In this document: positions 1-5,526 of the stretch, in pieces
How positions within the stretch are numbered: the stretch's first letter is position 1
Layout of the letters: the number at the start of each line of letters is the position of its first letter
Assembly: GCA_903889605.1 (NCBI GenBank)
Contig: CAISYK010000773.1
Coordinates: 1 to 5,526 of the forward strand
Source of the DNA: an uncultured Bacteroidota bacterium
GTDB lineage: Bacteria; Bacteroidota; Bacteroidia; 2-12-FULL-35-15
Direction: 5' to 3'
Length of the DNA: 5,526 nt
Position numbers and translations under genes: made by a program
Notes under the pieces: generated by a model
Seen by the model: the letters and a program-made list of their open reading frames with translations, nothing else
What the model was told of the DNA's origin: nothing
Database searches by the model: none

Positions 1-576
1 CGAAGCGATAAAGGAAAACTGGTCCATTTTTTTATTTGCTGATTCCAGCTTCTCAATGTTTTTCAATAATTGTTTATTCAATTCCTTTACTTTTTCTTCC
101 GAAATAATACGGTCCCTGATCTCAATTTCTAAGTTATTATTTATTGCTGTCAGCCTCTGCTCCTGTTCCAGCAATTGATGATTTTTGCGGTATAAATCAA
201 CAAAAACAGAAACCTTTGCCCTTAATAAATCGGGTTGTATAGGTTTATAGATATAATCCACCGCACCGGCTTTATATCCTTTAAAAGTATTTTCATCGCC
301 GTAGCTGTGAGCTGTAATAAAAATAATAGGGATATGGCGTAATTTTTCGCGCTGGTAAATCATTGCAGCTGTTTCAATACCATTCATGCCGGGCATTTCC
401 ACATCCATCAAAATAATGGTAAAATCAGATTCTTTCAATAAAATTTTCAACACTTCAATGCCGGAAGAAGCCTTAACTAATTGATAATTATCCTGAGCTA
501 AAATACTTTCCATAGAAAATAAATTATTCTCATTGTCATCAACAAGTAAAATTTTAACTTTTAATAACTTCTGCAT
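1..576 (-). CDS. Receiver-coiled-coil protein, probable REC-histidine kinase (C-terminus outside window)
   Basis: The first 192 codons of a gene that runs off the low-coordinate edge. Residues 7-125 form a complete receiver domain: acidic pair D13-D14 in the ILLVDDNENN segment, phosphoacceptor D58 in LMDVEMPGMNG, switch T88 in FITAH, and K111-P112 in YIYKP. Residues about 130-185 are rich in E, K, Q, N and L and look like a coiled-coil signalling helix. The visible part ends in KKMDQFSFIAS, which in many histidine kinases comes directly before the phosphorylated HD of the HisKA H-box, so a kinase core probably follows; that is inference from the family pattern. The start is fixed by an in-frame TAA four codons upstream of the ATG (586-588). 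No strong ribosome-binding site is visible. The gene follows the large hybrid kinase on the same strand after 185 bp. A receiver at the N-terminus suggests that its activity is set by phosphotransfer from another kinase, plausibly its neighbour. Confidence 0.88.
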   Translation of the reverse strand, partial: MQKLLKVKILLVDDNENNLFSMESILAQDNYQLVKASSGIEVLKILLKESDFTIILMDVEMPGMNGIETAAMIYQREKLRHIPIIFITAHSYGDENTFKGYKAGAVDYIYKPIQPDLLRAKVSVFVDLYRKNHQLLEQEQRLTAINNNLEIEIRDRIISEEKVKELNKQLLKNIEKLESANKKMDQFSFIAS

Positions 577-593
577 TTTTTCTGTTTATTTTT

Positions 594-739
594 ACCACTA
601 AGACACTAAGAACACAAAGTTTCACTAAGATAATATTTTTCAGTTCCAATAATTGTTATATCCCGAATCATTGGCATTAATATTTTAATATTATTTTCTT
701 TTCTCAGTGTTTCTTAGTGGTTCTATGTGCCTTAGTGGT
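594..739. repeat. 146-bp imperfect inverted repeat of CACTAAG-type words
   Basis: The left arm is 594-630 and the right arm 702-739, separated by a 71-bp AT-rich centre. Read inward from both ends, the arms share 29 of 37 aligned bases with one single-base gap, starting with the identical ACCACTAAG. Each arm is itself made of short repeated words (CACTAAG, CACAAAG, AGAAC). The element nearly fills the gap between the two kinase genes and ends 17 bp before the start codon of the downstream one. Similar CACTAAG/CACAAAG-rich extragenic repeats are familiar from AT-rich environmental bacterial genomes. It could be a MITE-like or REP-like element, or a structured leader in the transcript. No transposase or clear target-site duplication is seen. 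Confidence 0.75.
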
Positions 740-761
740 GAATCTTTTTTACAATAATCCA

Positions 762-3700
762 TTATTTATGAAACCACATCCTCATCATTGAAAGAAGCTG
801 ATCCATTTTTAAAGGTTTTGTAATATAATCAGATGCGCCGGCGGCAATGCACTTTTGACGGTCGCCTGTCATTGCTTTAGCAGTAACAGCAATAATCGGC
901 AGAGCGCTGTTTTTATTCTCCCTCCTGATCTTACTTATAGCTTCATAGCCATCCATTTCGGGCATCATAATATCCATCAGCACCATATCAATATCGCTGA
1001 ATTCATTCAGCATGCTTATTGCTTCCTTACCGCTTTGGGCTGTTAATACATCAATATTATATCGTTCAAAAACAGCGGTGACAGCAAAAAGATTCCTCAC
1101 ATCATCATCAACCACTAATATTTTTTTTCGTATTAATACATCACTCTTCATTCGGAAATTTTCCATCATCCTGCGTTTTTCTAATGGAAGTTTTGCATAA
1201 TCCACATGCAGCAGCATCAAAGTTTCTTCCAACAAACGATCTCGTGAATTCACATCTTTAAGAACAACAGTGCCTGACATTTTGTTCAATTGTGTTAATT
1301 CTCCCTTATTAAGATCTTTTGCAGAATATAGAATAATCGGCGCTAAGTTATCTATATTATTTTCAATGTTTTTTACTAAATCTATTCCTAAAATGTCAGG
1401 CAAACTGTAATCAAGTATGATGCAGTCGAATATATTTTCCTTTAGAAGCTGAATGGCTTCTTTTCCTGTAGAAGCTGTAGTTAGTTCAATACAGCATTCA
1501 TTAAATAATTTCGTAATCTGAGACGGCTCATTTTCAATGTACTCAACCACCAATAATTGTTTTTTTTCTTTTGCATTAAATTCGATTATATCTTTAAAAA
1601 GATCATTAAAATGCATCTTCTGAACCGGCTTAAATAAAAAGTTTCTGGCACCTCGTTTTAAAGCAAGAATTTTATTTTCCTCATTGGAAATCATATAAAC
1701 CGGAATATGTCTGTATTTCAGATCATTCTTTAAAACGTCCATTACCTTCCAACCGTTTGTATCTGAAAGATAAACATCCAGTGTAACCGCTATTGGATTA
1801 AAAAGTGTTATGAAATTAAATATCTCAGCATAATTAGAAGCGATAACAACTTTAATTCCGGCCAGATGGGCATGTTCTGATAATATTTTTGCGAAAAGCA
1901 AATCATCCTCAATTATCAATAATACTTTATCGTTTGCTGAAATATTATTCCTGTCATCGCATGTTTCATTGGTTATTTCGATTATTTCATCCTGTTTTCC
2001 ATCTTTAATTTCATCCTGGACAATTTTAAAACTGTTAATTATTTCTTCAAGGTCTTTTTGTTTAAGCTGGGATGGTTCAAAATAATTATCACCTGCAGAA
2101 TCATCAATTTTATCCAAAGGTAAATAAAACGTGAATGTTGTACCGATACCTGTATTACTTTCTAATTCAATTGTTCCGCCAAGCAGATCAGCCAAACCAC
2201 GACTGATAGATAATCCCAGCCCTGTTCCTCCGTATTTACGGCTCGTGTTTCCCTCGGCCTGCTGGAATGCTTCAAAAATAATAGACTGCTTATCTTTTGG
2301 AATACCAATTCCTGAGTCGGTTATGGAAAACGCTGCAACTTGGTTTGCATTGTTAAGTGAACTTTTACCTGATTTCCATTTTCTATCCGTAATGAATATT
2401 TTAAGTTTTACTTCACCTTTTTCAGTGAATTTGAATGCGTTTGAAAGTAGATTTTTAAGAATTTGGTTTAACCGCAGAAAGTCAGTATTCAATGATTCAG
2501 GAAGTCCTGGGTCTATTTCTGTAATAAATTTCAGTTTTTTACTTTCTGCTAATGGGTTAAAAGTTGATTCAAGAAATTCTGAAATTTCCGTAAAACGAAC
2601 TTTAGAAATATTGGCAATGAGAAATCCAGACTCGATCTTGGAGAGGTCAAGTATATTATTAATCAGCTGCAATAAGTCGTCACCGCAGGAGAAAATCGTT
2701 TTAGCGTAACTAGTTTGTTTAACATTTAAATTTCCTTCCGGATTTTCATATAATTGCTGAGAAAGAATTAATAAACTATTTAATGGTGTACGCAGTTCAT
2801 GCGACATATTGGCAAGAAATTCAGTTTTGTATTTTGAAGTTAAGGTAAGCTGTTCAGCTTTTTCCTCTAATGATTTTCTCGCCTCCTCCACTTCTCTGTT
2901 CTTAGTTTCTACTTCGTCCTTTTGTTTTGAAAGCAGAAAAGCTTTATCTTCTAATTCATCATTGGTTCGTTTCAACTCTTCCTGCTGTATTTTCAATGCA
3001 CTTGCCAATGATTGAGATTGAGAAAGCAGCACTTCAGTTCTGTTGGTTGTTTGAATTGTATTAACAACAATACCTATACTTTCGGTTAACTGACTGAGGA
3101 AATCCAACTGTGTCCGGCTGAAAGTTTCAAAGGACCCTAATTCAATAACGGCCTTTACATTATTCTCAAATAATACCGGGAGCAATATTAAATCCGAAGG
3201 TTTTGCTTTTCCCAATCCTGAAGTAATTTTCACATAAGTATCAGGAACATTAGAAATGATGATACGCTCCTTATCTAATGCACATTGTCCGATCAATCCC
3301 TCACCAATCATAAATTCTTTTGGTATATGTTTTTCTGATTTATAAGCATAAGAAGCGAATAGTTTCAGCTTCGGAAACACTTCATCGGCAGTTACAATAT
3401 AAAATGCGCCGTAATGTGCATTTATCACCTGCGCTAACTCTGAGAGAATACGTCTTCCAACAGTTTTCAGATCTTTTTGCCCCTGCAGCATCTTGTTGAA
3501 CTTAGCAAGATTTGATTTCAGCCAATCCAGATCCCTGCTTAACAAAGTTGTTTGTCTTAAATTAGAAATCATCAGGTTGATGGTATCTTTCAAATCTCTT
3601 ACTTCGCCTTTAGCATCCAAACTAACATAACGGGTTAAGTCGCCTTTTGTAACAGCGGCAGCTACTTCGGAAATAGATCTTACCTGGATTGTAAAATTAT

Positions 3701-4688
3701 CCGCAAACTGATTTACGTTTTCTGTTATATTTTTCCAGACACCTAAAGCGCCTGGTATATTTGCCTGAGCGCCTAAACGTCCTTCAACACCAACTTCACA
3801 CGCAACCCTTGTAACTTCAGATGCAAATCCACGCAGCTGATCCACCATTAAGTTCAATGTATCTTTTAATCGAAAAGCATCACCATATATATCCAACGTT
3901 ATTTTTTGAGATAAATCACCGTTGGCAACATCATTTAATACTTTGGTAATGATGTCTACTCTGGCCGAATGTATAGAGGACATTTGATTTATGGCATCAG
4001 TTAATTCTTTCCAATTACCCTCAATACCATGTATTACTGCTTGTCCTCCAAGCTTTCCTCCTTTGCCTATTTCAGAAGCCACACGTGTTACCTCCGATGA
4101 AAACAGGTTTAACTGTTTTACCAGACAATTTACTTCTTCAGCAATTCTGGCAAATTCACCCTGCTGATCTAAATTGCTTATATCAATAGGCTTTAAATTT
4201 GCCATATTTCCTTTTGCAACAGATGAAATAACCTTATGAATTTCTCTAATTGGGTAAACCAGGTCTGAAATCAATAAGTTCAAAGAATCTATGCCTGTTT
4301 TCCATTCACCATGAGCATCAGAGGAAATGATACGTTCATCAAGCCGTCCTTCTTTACCGATATTTTTTTTTGCTTCAGCAAATTCATTAATTAGTTTTTT
4401 ATTGCTGTCGATAATTTCATTTATTGTATCCGATATTTTTCCGCTAATGCCTGTTTTATTAACAGGCATTTTTACTTCAAAATTTCCATTTTTAATTTCT
4501 ATTAATATTTCCAGCAGTTCGGAAACATCCAGGGAATCATCTGCTTCAAGACCTGAAACAGTAATTTTTTCAGCAGCTTTTTCATTCAAATTTATTGGTA
4601 AAGATTTCCGGGCATGAGTTGGAATTTCCATTGTTACCAATGAAATGGAAGCGCTTCTTTTTTTTTCGTTTTTAGTTATTTTGGCCAT
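762..4688 (-). CDS. Soluble poly-HAMP/GAF hybrid histidine kinase with three receiver domains
   Basis: A complete 1308-residue cytoplasmic hybrid kinase; no signal peptide or membrane segment is visible. Domain order: lysine-rich N-terminus; four HAMP units with linkers, about 53-380; GAF domain, about 405-546; coiled coil, about 553-620; HisKA with H630 in NMSHELRTP; HATPase_c with N-box N746/N750, G1 box DSGIGI (791-796), F-box around 804-810 and G2 box GGTGLGLS from 820; then three receivers. REC1 (about 921-1030) has D928/D929, phosphoacceptor D971, S1001 and K1020. REC2 (about 1044-1157) has E1049, Y1050, D1093, S1122 and K1144. REC3 (about 1188-1303) is canonical, with D1194/D1195, D1239, T1269 and K1291. 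The kinase presumably autophosphorylates H630 and passes the phosphate to one or more receivers; the signal sensed by the HAMP/GAF part is unknown. The 92-residue HAMP spacing resembles fungal group III (Nik1/Os-1) kinases. The start is the first ATG after an in-frame TGA (4719-4721). M20 is an alternative start. Confidence 0.96.
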   Translation of the reverse strand: MAKITKNEKKRSASISLVTMEIPTHARKSLPINLNEKAAEKITVSGLEADDSLDVSELLEILIEIKNGNFEVKMPVNKTGISGKISDTINEIIDSNKKLINEFAEAKKNIGKEGRLDERIISSDAHGEWKTGIDSLNLLISDLVYPIREIHKVISSVAKGNMANLKPIDISNLDQQGEFARIAEEVNCLVKQLNLFSSEVTRVASEIGKGGKLGGQAVIHGIEGNWKELTDAINQMSSIHSARVDIITKVLNDVANGDLSQKITLDIYGDAFRLKDTLNLMVDQLRGFASEVTRVACEVGVEGRLGAQANIPGALGVWKNITENVNQFADNFTIQVRSISEVAAAVTKGDLTRYVSLDAKGEVRDLKDTINLMISNLRQTTLLSRDLDWLKSNLAKFNKMLQGQKDLKTVGRRILSELAQVINAHYGAFYIVTADEVFPKLKLFASYAYKSEKHIPKEFMIGEGLIGQCALDKERIIISNVPDTYVKITSGLGKAKPSDLILLPVLFENNVKAVIELGSFETFSRTQLDFLSQLTESIGIVVNTIQTTNRTEVLLSQSQSLASALKIQQEELKRTNDELEDKAFLLSKQKDEVETKNREVEEARKSLEEKAEQLTLTSKYKTEFLANMSHELRTPLNSLLILSQQLYENPEGNLNVKQTSYAKTIFSCGDDLLQLINNILDLSKIESGFLIANISKVRFTEISEFLESTFNPLAESKKLKFITEIDPGLPESLNTDFLRLNQILKNLLSNAFKFTEKGEVKLKIFITDRKWKSGKSSLNNANQVAAFSITDSGIGIPKDKQSIIFEAFQQAEGNTSRKYGGTGLGLSISRGLADLLGGTIELESNTGIGTTFTFYLPLDKIDDSAGDNYFEPSQLKQKDLEEIINSFKIVQDEIKDGKQDEIIEITNETCDDRNNISANDKVLLIIEDDLLFAKILSEHAHLAGIKVVIASNYAEIFNFITLFNPIAVTLDVYLSDTNGWKVMDVLKNDLKYRHIPVYMISNEENKILALKRGARNFLFKPVQKMHFNDLFKDIIEFNAKEKKQLLVVEYIENEPSQITKLFNECCIELTTASTGKEAIQLLKENIFDCIILDYSLPDILGIDLVKNIENNIDNLAPIILYSAKDLNKGELTQLNKMSGTVVLKDVNSRDRLLEETLMLLHVDYAKLPLEKRRMMENFRMKSDVLIRKKILVVDDDVRNLFAVTAVFERYNIDVLTAQSGKEAISMLNEFSDIDMVLMDIMMPEMDGYEAISKIRRENKNSALPIIAVTAKAMTGDRQKCIAAGASDYITKPLKMDQLLSMMRMWFHK
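3549..4532 (-). repeat. Tandem HAMP-coding repeats within the hybrid kinase
   Basis: Four HAMP-like units can be aligned by their NGNF/KGNM/NGDL/KGDL motifs, with the glycine at residues 68, 160, 257 and 349, giving spacings of 92, 97 and 92 residues. Between units lies a recurring linker: EVTRVA.E.G..G.LG.QA..., clear at residues 199 and 291 and degenerate at 102. The longer second spacing comes from five extra residues in the HAMP connector: 17 residues from the motif glycine to G177, against 12 in the other three units. The first unit is the most diverged. Alternating HAMP units of this kind are known to pass conformational signals along a helical stack. Confidence 0.85.
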
Positions 4689-4707
4689 AACATGTTTTAC
4701 TTTTTCC

Positions 4708-4737
4708 CGCAGAAAAACTCAGAGTTATTACGCTGCG
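4708..4737 (-). promoter_or_regulatory. Small nested dyad in the leader of the hybrid kinase gene
   Basis: CGCAG at 4708-4712 pairs with CTGCG at 4733-4737. Between them AACTC/GAGTT (4716-4726) forms a second short dyad. It lies 20-49 bases upstream of the kinase ATG, so it could fold in the mRNA leader. The words CGCAG, CTCAGAG and CTGCG also resemble a degenerate copy of the CGCAGAG-type extragenic repeat, so the dyad may be a repeat remnant and not a regulatory site. Confidence 0.3.
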
Positions 4738-4772
4738 TTCCGCGGATTTATTAAATGGTCTCGGTCAATTGA

Positions 4773-4806
4773 GTCAGGTAATTCAAAAAAACAAAAAACA
4801 CCTGAC
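4773..4806. repeat. 7-bp inverted repeat with 20-nt spacer upstream of the kinase
   Basis: GTCAGGT at 4773-4779 is matched by its perfect reverse complement ACCTGAC at 4800-4806, with an A-rich spacer. It lies 85-118 bp upstream of the kinase start codon, a position that would suit a dimeric regulator's operator. The half-sites are short and the sequence is AT-rich, so chance is a real alternative. Confidence 0.35.
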
Positions 4807-4853
4807 GTAGATTAAAAGATATTTAAATTAAAATTCGTTATCGTATTATTAAT

Positions 4854-4874
4854 AAAAAACGCTCAAACTCAGCG
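4854..4874 (-). terminator. Weak intrinsic terminator candidate beside the 82-bp inverted repeat
   Basis: On the minus strand CGCT, a 7-nt loop and AGCG form a 4-bp stem, followed at once by six T (the A run at 4854-4859). The stem touches the edge of the 82-bp inverted repeat. It would end transcription coming from the receiver gene about 210 bp after that gene's stop. The stem is short, so efficiency is doubtful. Confidence 0.3.
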
Positions 4875-4954
4875 TCATTGCGAGGGTTTTTCACCCGAAG
4901 CAATCTCATATATGCGAATGAGATTGCTTCAGTCGTGCCTCCTTCGCAATGACG
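4873..4954. repeat. Symmetric 82-bp inverted repeat of the CGTCATTGCGAG type
   Basis: The outer arms are a perfect 11-bp inverted repeat (CGTCATTGCGA at 4873-4883 against 4944-4954). The inner arms are a perfect 13-bp inverted repeat (GAAGCAATCTCAT at 4897-4909 against 4918-4930) around an 8-nt centre. Between inner and outer arms each side has 13 unpaired bases (4884-4896 and 4931-4943), so the geometry is exactly symmetric: stem, internal loop, stem, hairpin loop. From general knowledge, CGTCATTGCGAG...GAAGCAATCTC elements recur in intergenic regions of many bacterial genomes as REP-like or MITE-like elements. No transposase is near. It could fold in the transcript from either strand. Confidence 0.85.
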
Positions 4955-5019
4955 TGCTGATAGTAATGCCGACTGTATGGAAAAACATTAATTAGTATTG
5001 TATTCTTCTATATTATTTG

Positions 5020-5049
5020 GCGAAACTCTGCCTTTAATCTGCGAAACTC
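5020..5049. repeat. 9-bp direct repeat with 21-bp period
   Basis: GCGAAACTC occurs at 5020-5028 and again at 5041-5049, start to start 21 bp, which is two helical turns. It lies just downstream of the receiver gene. The pattern (GCGAAACTC, CTGC, GCGAAACTC) resembles the degenerate CTGCGAAACTCTGCG class of extragenic repeats, which I think more likely than a protein-binding site. Confidence 0.5.
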
Positions 5050-5055
5050 AACGAG

Positions 5056-5074
5056 AAAAAAAGATATCAATATC
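5056..5074 (-). terminator. Weak AT-rich terminator candidate after the receiver gene
   Basis: On the minus strand, 13 bases after the receiver stop codon, GATA-TTGA-TATC forms a 4-bp stem followed directly by seven T (the A run at 5056-5062). Position and T-run suit an intrinsic terminator, but the stem is almost all A/T and weak, so read-through into the kinase cannot be excluded. Confidence 0.3.
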
Positions 5075-5087
5075 AACCCAATAAAAA

Positions 5088-5526
5088 TTAAATACTAAGC
5101 ACAAAATTTTCTTTATTTAAACCTGAAGTGTGATACTGCCAATTTATACTTATTACCTCGGCAAGTATTTTTTTTAGTGAGTTAAAATCATTTGGTTTTG
5201 TAATGTAAATATTTGCTCCCAGCACAAATGACTCTTCAATATCTTTTTCAGAACCTGAGGTAGAATAAATTGCAACTGAAAGGTCTTTAAAAAGTTTATT
5301 GCTTCTTATTTCTTTTAAACATTCCATCCCGCCTTTGCGCGGCATGTTAAGATCCAGAAAAACCAAGTGCGGCAAAAGGTTCTCGGTTTTGTTGAGGTAA
5401 TTCATAAGTTCAACACCGTCATTAACAGTAGTAACAATAGTTTGTATTTTTAATTCTTCAATAGCATATTTAAAAAACAGGCGATCATCCCGGTCATCAT
5501 CTGCAAGTAATACGTGAAGGCAATCA
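5088..5526 (-). CDS. Stand-alone receiver (Rcp1/CheY-like response regulator), N-terminus just outside window
   Basis: The reading frame is open to the high-coordinate edge, giving 145 visible residues from DCLHVLLADDDRDDR to the TAA at 5088-5090. Family members usually begin only a few residues before this point, so little is missing. The internal ATG at 5405 is not the true start, because the acidic pocket lies upstream of it. In visible numbering: acidic residues D9-D11, phosphoacceptor D58 in LVFLDLNMPRKGG, switch S88 in IYSTS, and K110-P111 in YITKP. The LADDD..DD, FLDLNMPR and STS..E.DI patterns match Rcp1-type single-domain regulators, which accept phosphate from histidine kinases, often hybrid or phytochrome-like ones. 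No output domain follows; about 20 polar residues close the protein. It probably works by protein-protein contact or as a phosphate shuttle or sink for the neighbouring kinases. Confidence 0.92.
   Translation of the reverse strand, partial: DCLHVLLADDDRDDRLFFKYAIEELKIQTIVTTVNDGVELMNYLNKTENLLPHLVFLDLNMPRKGGMECLKEIRSNKLFKDLSVAIYSTSGSEKDIEESFVLGANIYITKPNDFNSLKKILAEVISINWQYHTSGLNKENFVLSI

Larger units (their letters stand above)
4689..5087. other. 399-bp gene-free region between the receiver gene and the hybrid kinase
   Basis: No coding region on either strand is supported here. The region holds two weak terminator candidates, a direct repeat, an 82-bp inverted repeat and two small dyads, listed separately. 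The part nearest the kinase (about 4740-4860) is very AT-rich and would be a reasonable place for the kinase promoter. I searched by eye for the Bacteroidota -7 consensus TAnnTTTG on the minus strand and found no exact match, so no promoter is called. Confidence 0.7.

Noticed and set aside
594..739. CRISPR array
   Set aside because: There are only two inverted arms of short degenerate words, with no regular direct repeats and spacers.
702..750. Plus-strand intrinsic terminator at the right arm of the CACTAAG repeat, before a T6 run
   Set aside because: No plus-strand gene leads into it, and the arm pairs only with a distant partner, so a terminator call is not supported.
855..1200. Two plus-strand open frames of 62-63 codons
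   Set aside because: They lie opposite the REC3-coding part of the kinase and show no domain-like sequence; they are shadows of the real gene.
2131..2709. A 192-codon plus-strand open frame
   Set aside because: It lies opposite the kinase ATPase core, whose motifs are intact on the minus strand; its product has no recognisable motif.
2809..3015. A 68-codon plus-strand open frame rich in serine and phenylalanine
   Set aside because: This is the antisense reading of the coiled-coil segment and is a composition artefact.
4327..4617. A 96-codon plus-strand frame resembling a hydrophobic membrane protein
   Set aside because: It is antisense to the HAMP region; the hydrophobicity comes from reading lysine/glutamate-rich codons backwards as phenylalanine and serine/leucine.
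762..4688. Membrane-bound sensor, as usual for HAMP proteins
   Set aside because: No hydrophobic stretch long enough for a membrane helix occurs before the HAMP units or elsewhere.
4691..4693. ATG five bases upstream of the kinase start
   Set aside because: It is out of frame with the kinase; no evidence supports its use.
4689..5087. tRNA, small RNA or riboswitch in the gene-free region
   Set aside because: No cloverleaf or known riboswitch core could be recognised; the structure present is explained by inverted repeats.
5088..5405. Receiver gene starting at the ATG at 5405
   Set aside because: The frame stays open upstream and encodes the essential LLADDD acidic pocket, so this ATG is internal and the real start is outside the window.

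Overview
The window is AT-rich, with long A/T homopolymers. All three genes lie on the minus strand and encode phosphorelay signalling proteins. Protein style (an Rcp1-type stand-alone receiver beside a soluble poly-HAMP/GAF hybrid kinase with three receivers), the lack of strong Shine-Dalgarno sequences and the extragenic repeat types suggest a member of the Bacteroidota. That placement is inference; no taxonomic marker gene is present.

Layout in the direction of transcription (high to low coordinates). 5526-5088: a stand-alone receiver protein of the Rcp1/CheY type, missing only its first few residues. 5087-4689: a 399-bp gap without a gene, holding two weak terminator candidates, a 9-bp direct repeat spaced by 21 bp, a symmetric 82-bp inverted repeat, and small dyads in the leader of the next gene. 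4688-762: a complete 1308-residue soluble hybrid histidine kinase with four HAMP units, a GAF domain, a coiled coil, the HisKA/HATPase core and three receivers. 761-577: a 185-bp gap mostly filled by a 146-bp imperfect inverted repeat built from CACTAAG-like words. 576-1: the first 192 residues of a receiver-coiled-coil protein that leaves the window exactly where a kinase H-box would be expected.

The three proteins look like parts of one signalling network: a large cytoplasmic sensor kinase, a diffusible receiver that could take or shuttle phosphoryl groups, and a second probable hybrid kinase whose input is itself a receiver. Five receiver domains are visible, but no Hpt domain, DNA-binding output or enzymatic output, so the final output lies outside the window. 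The gaps and repeats between the genes make a single tight operon uncertain.

I found no convincing new system. The most notable points are a substituted acidic-pocket residue in the middle receiver of the large kinase, the regular 92-residue HAMP repeat that resembles fungal group III kinases, and the two different extragenic inverted repeats separating the signalling genes.
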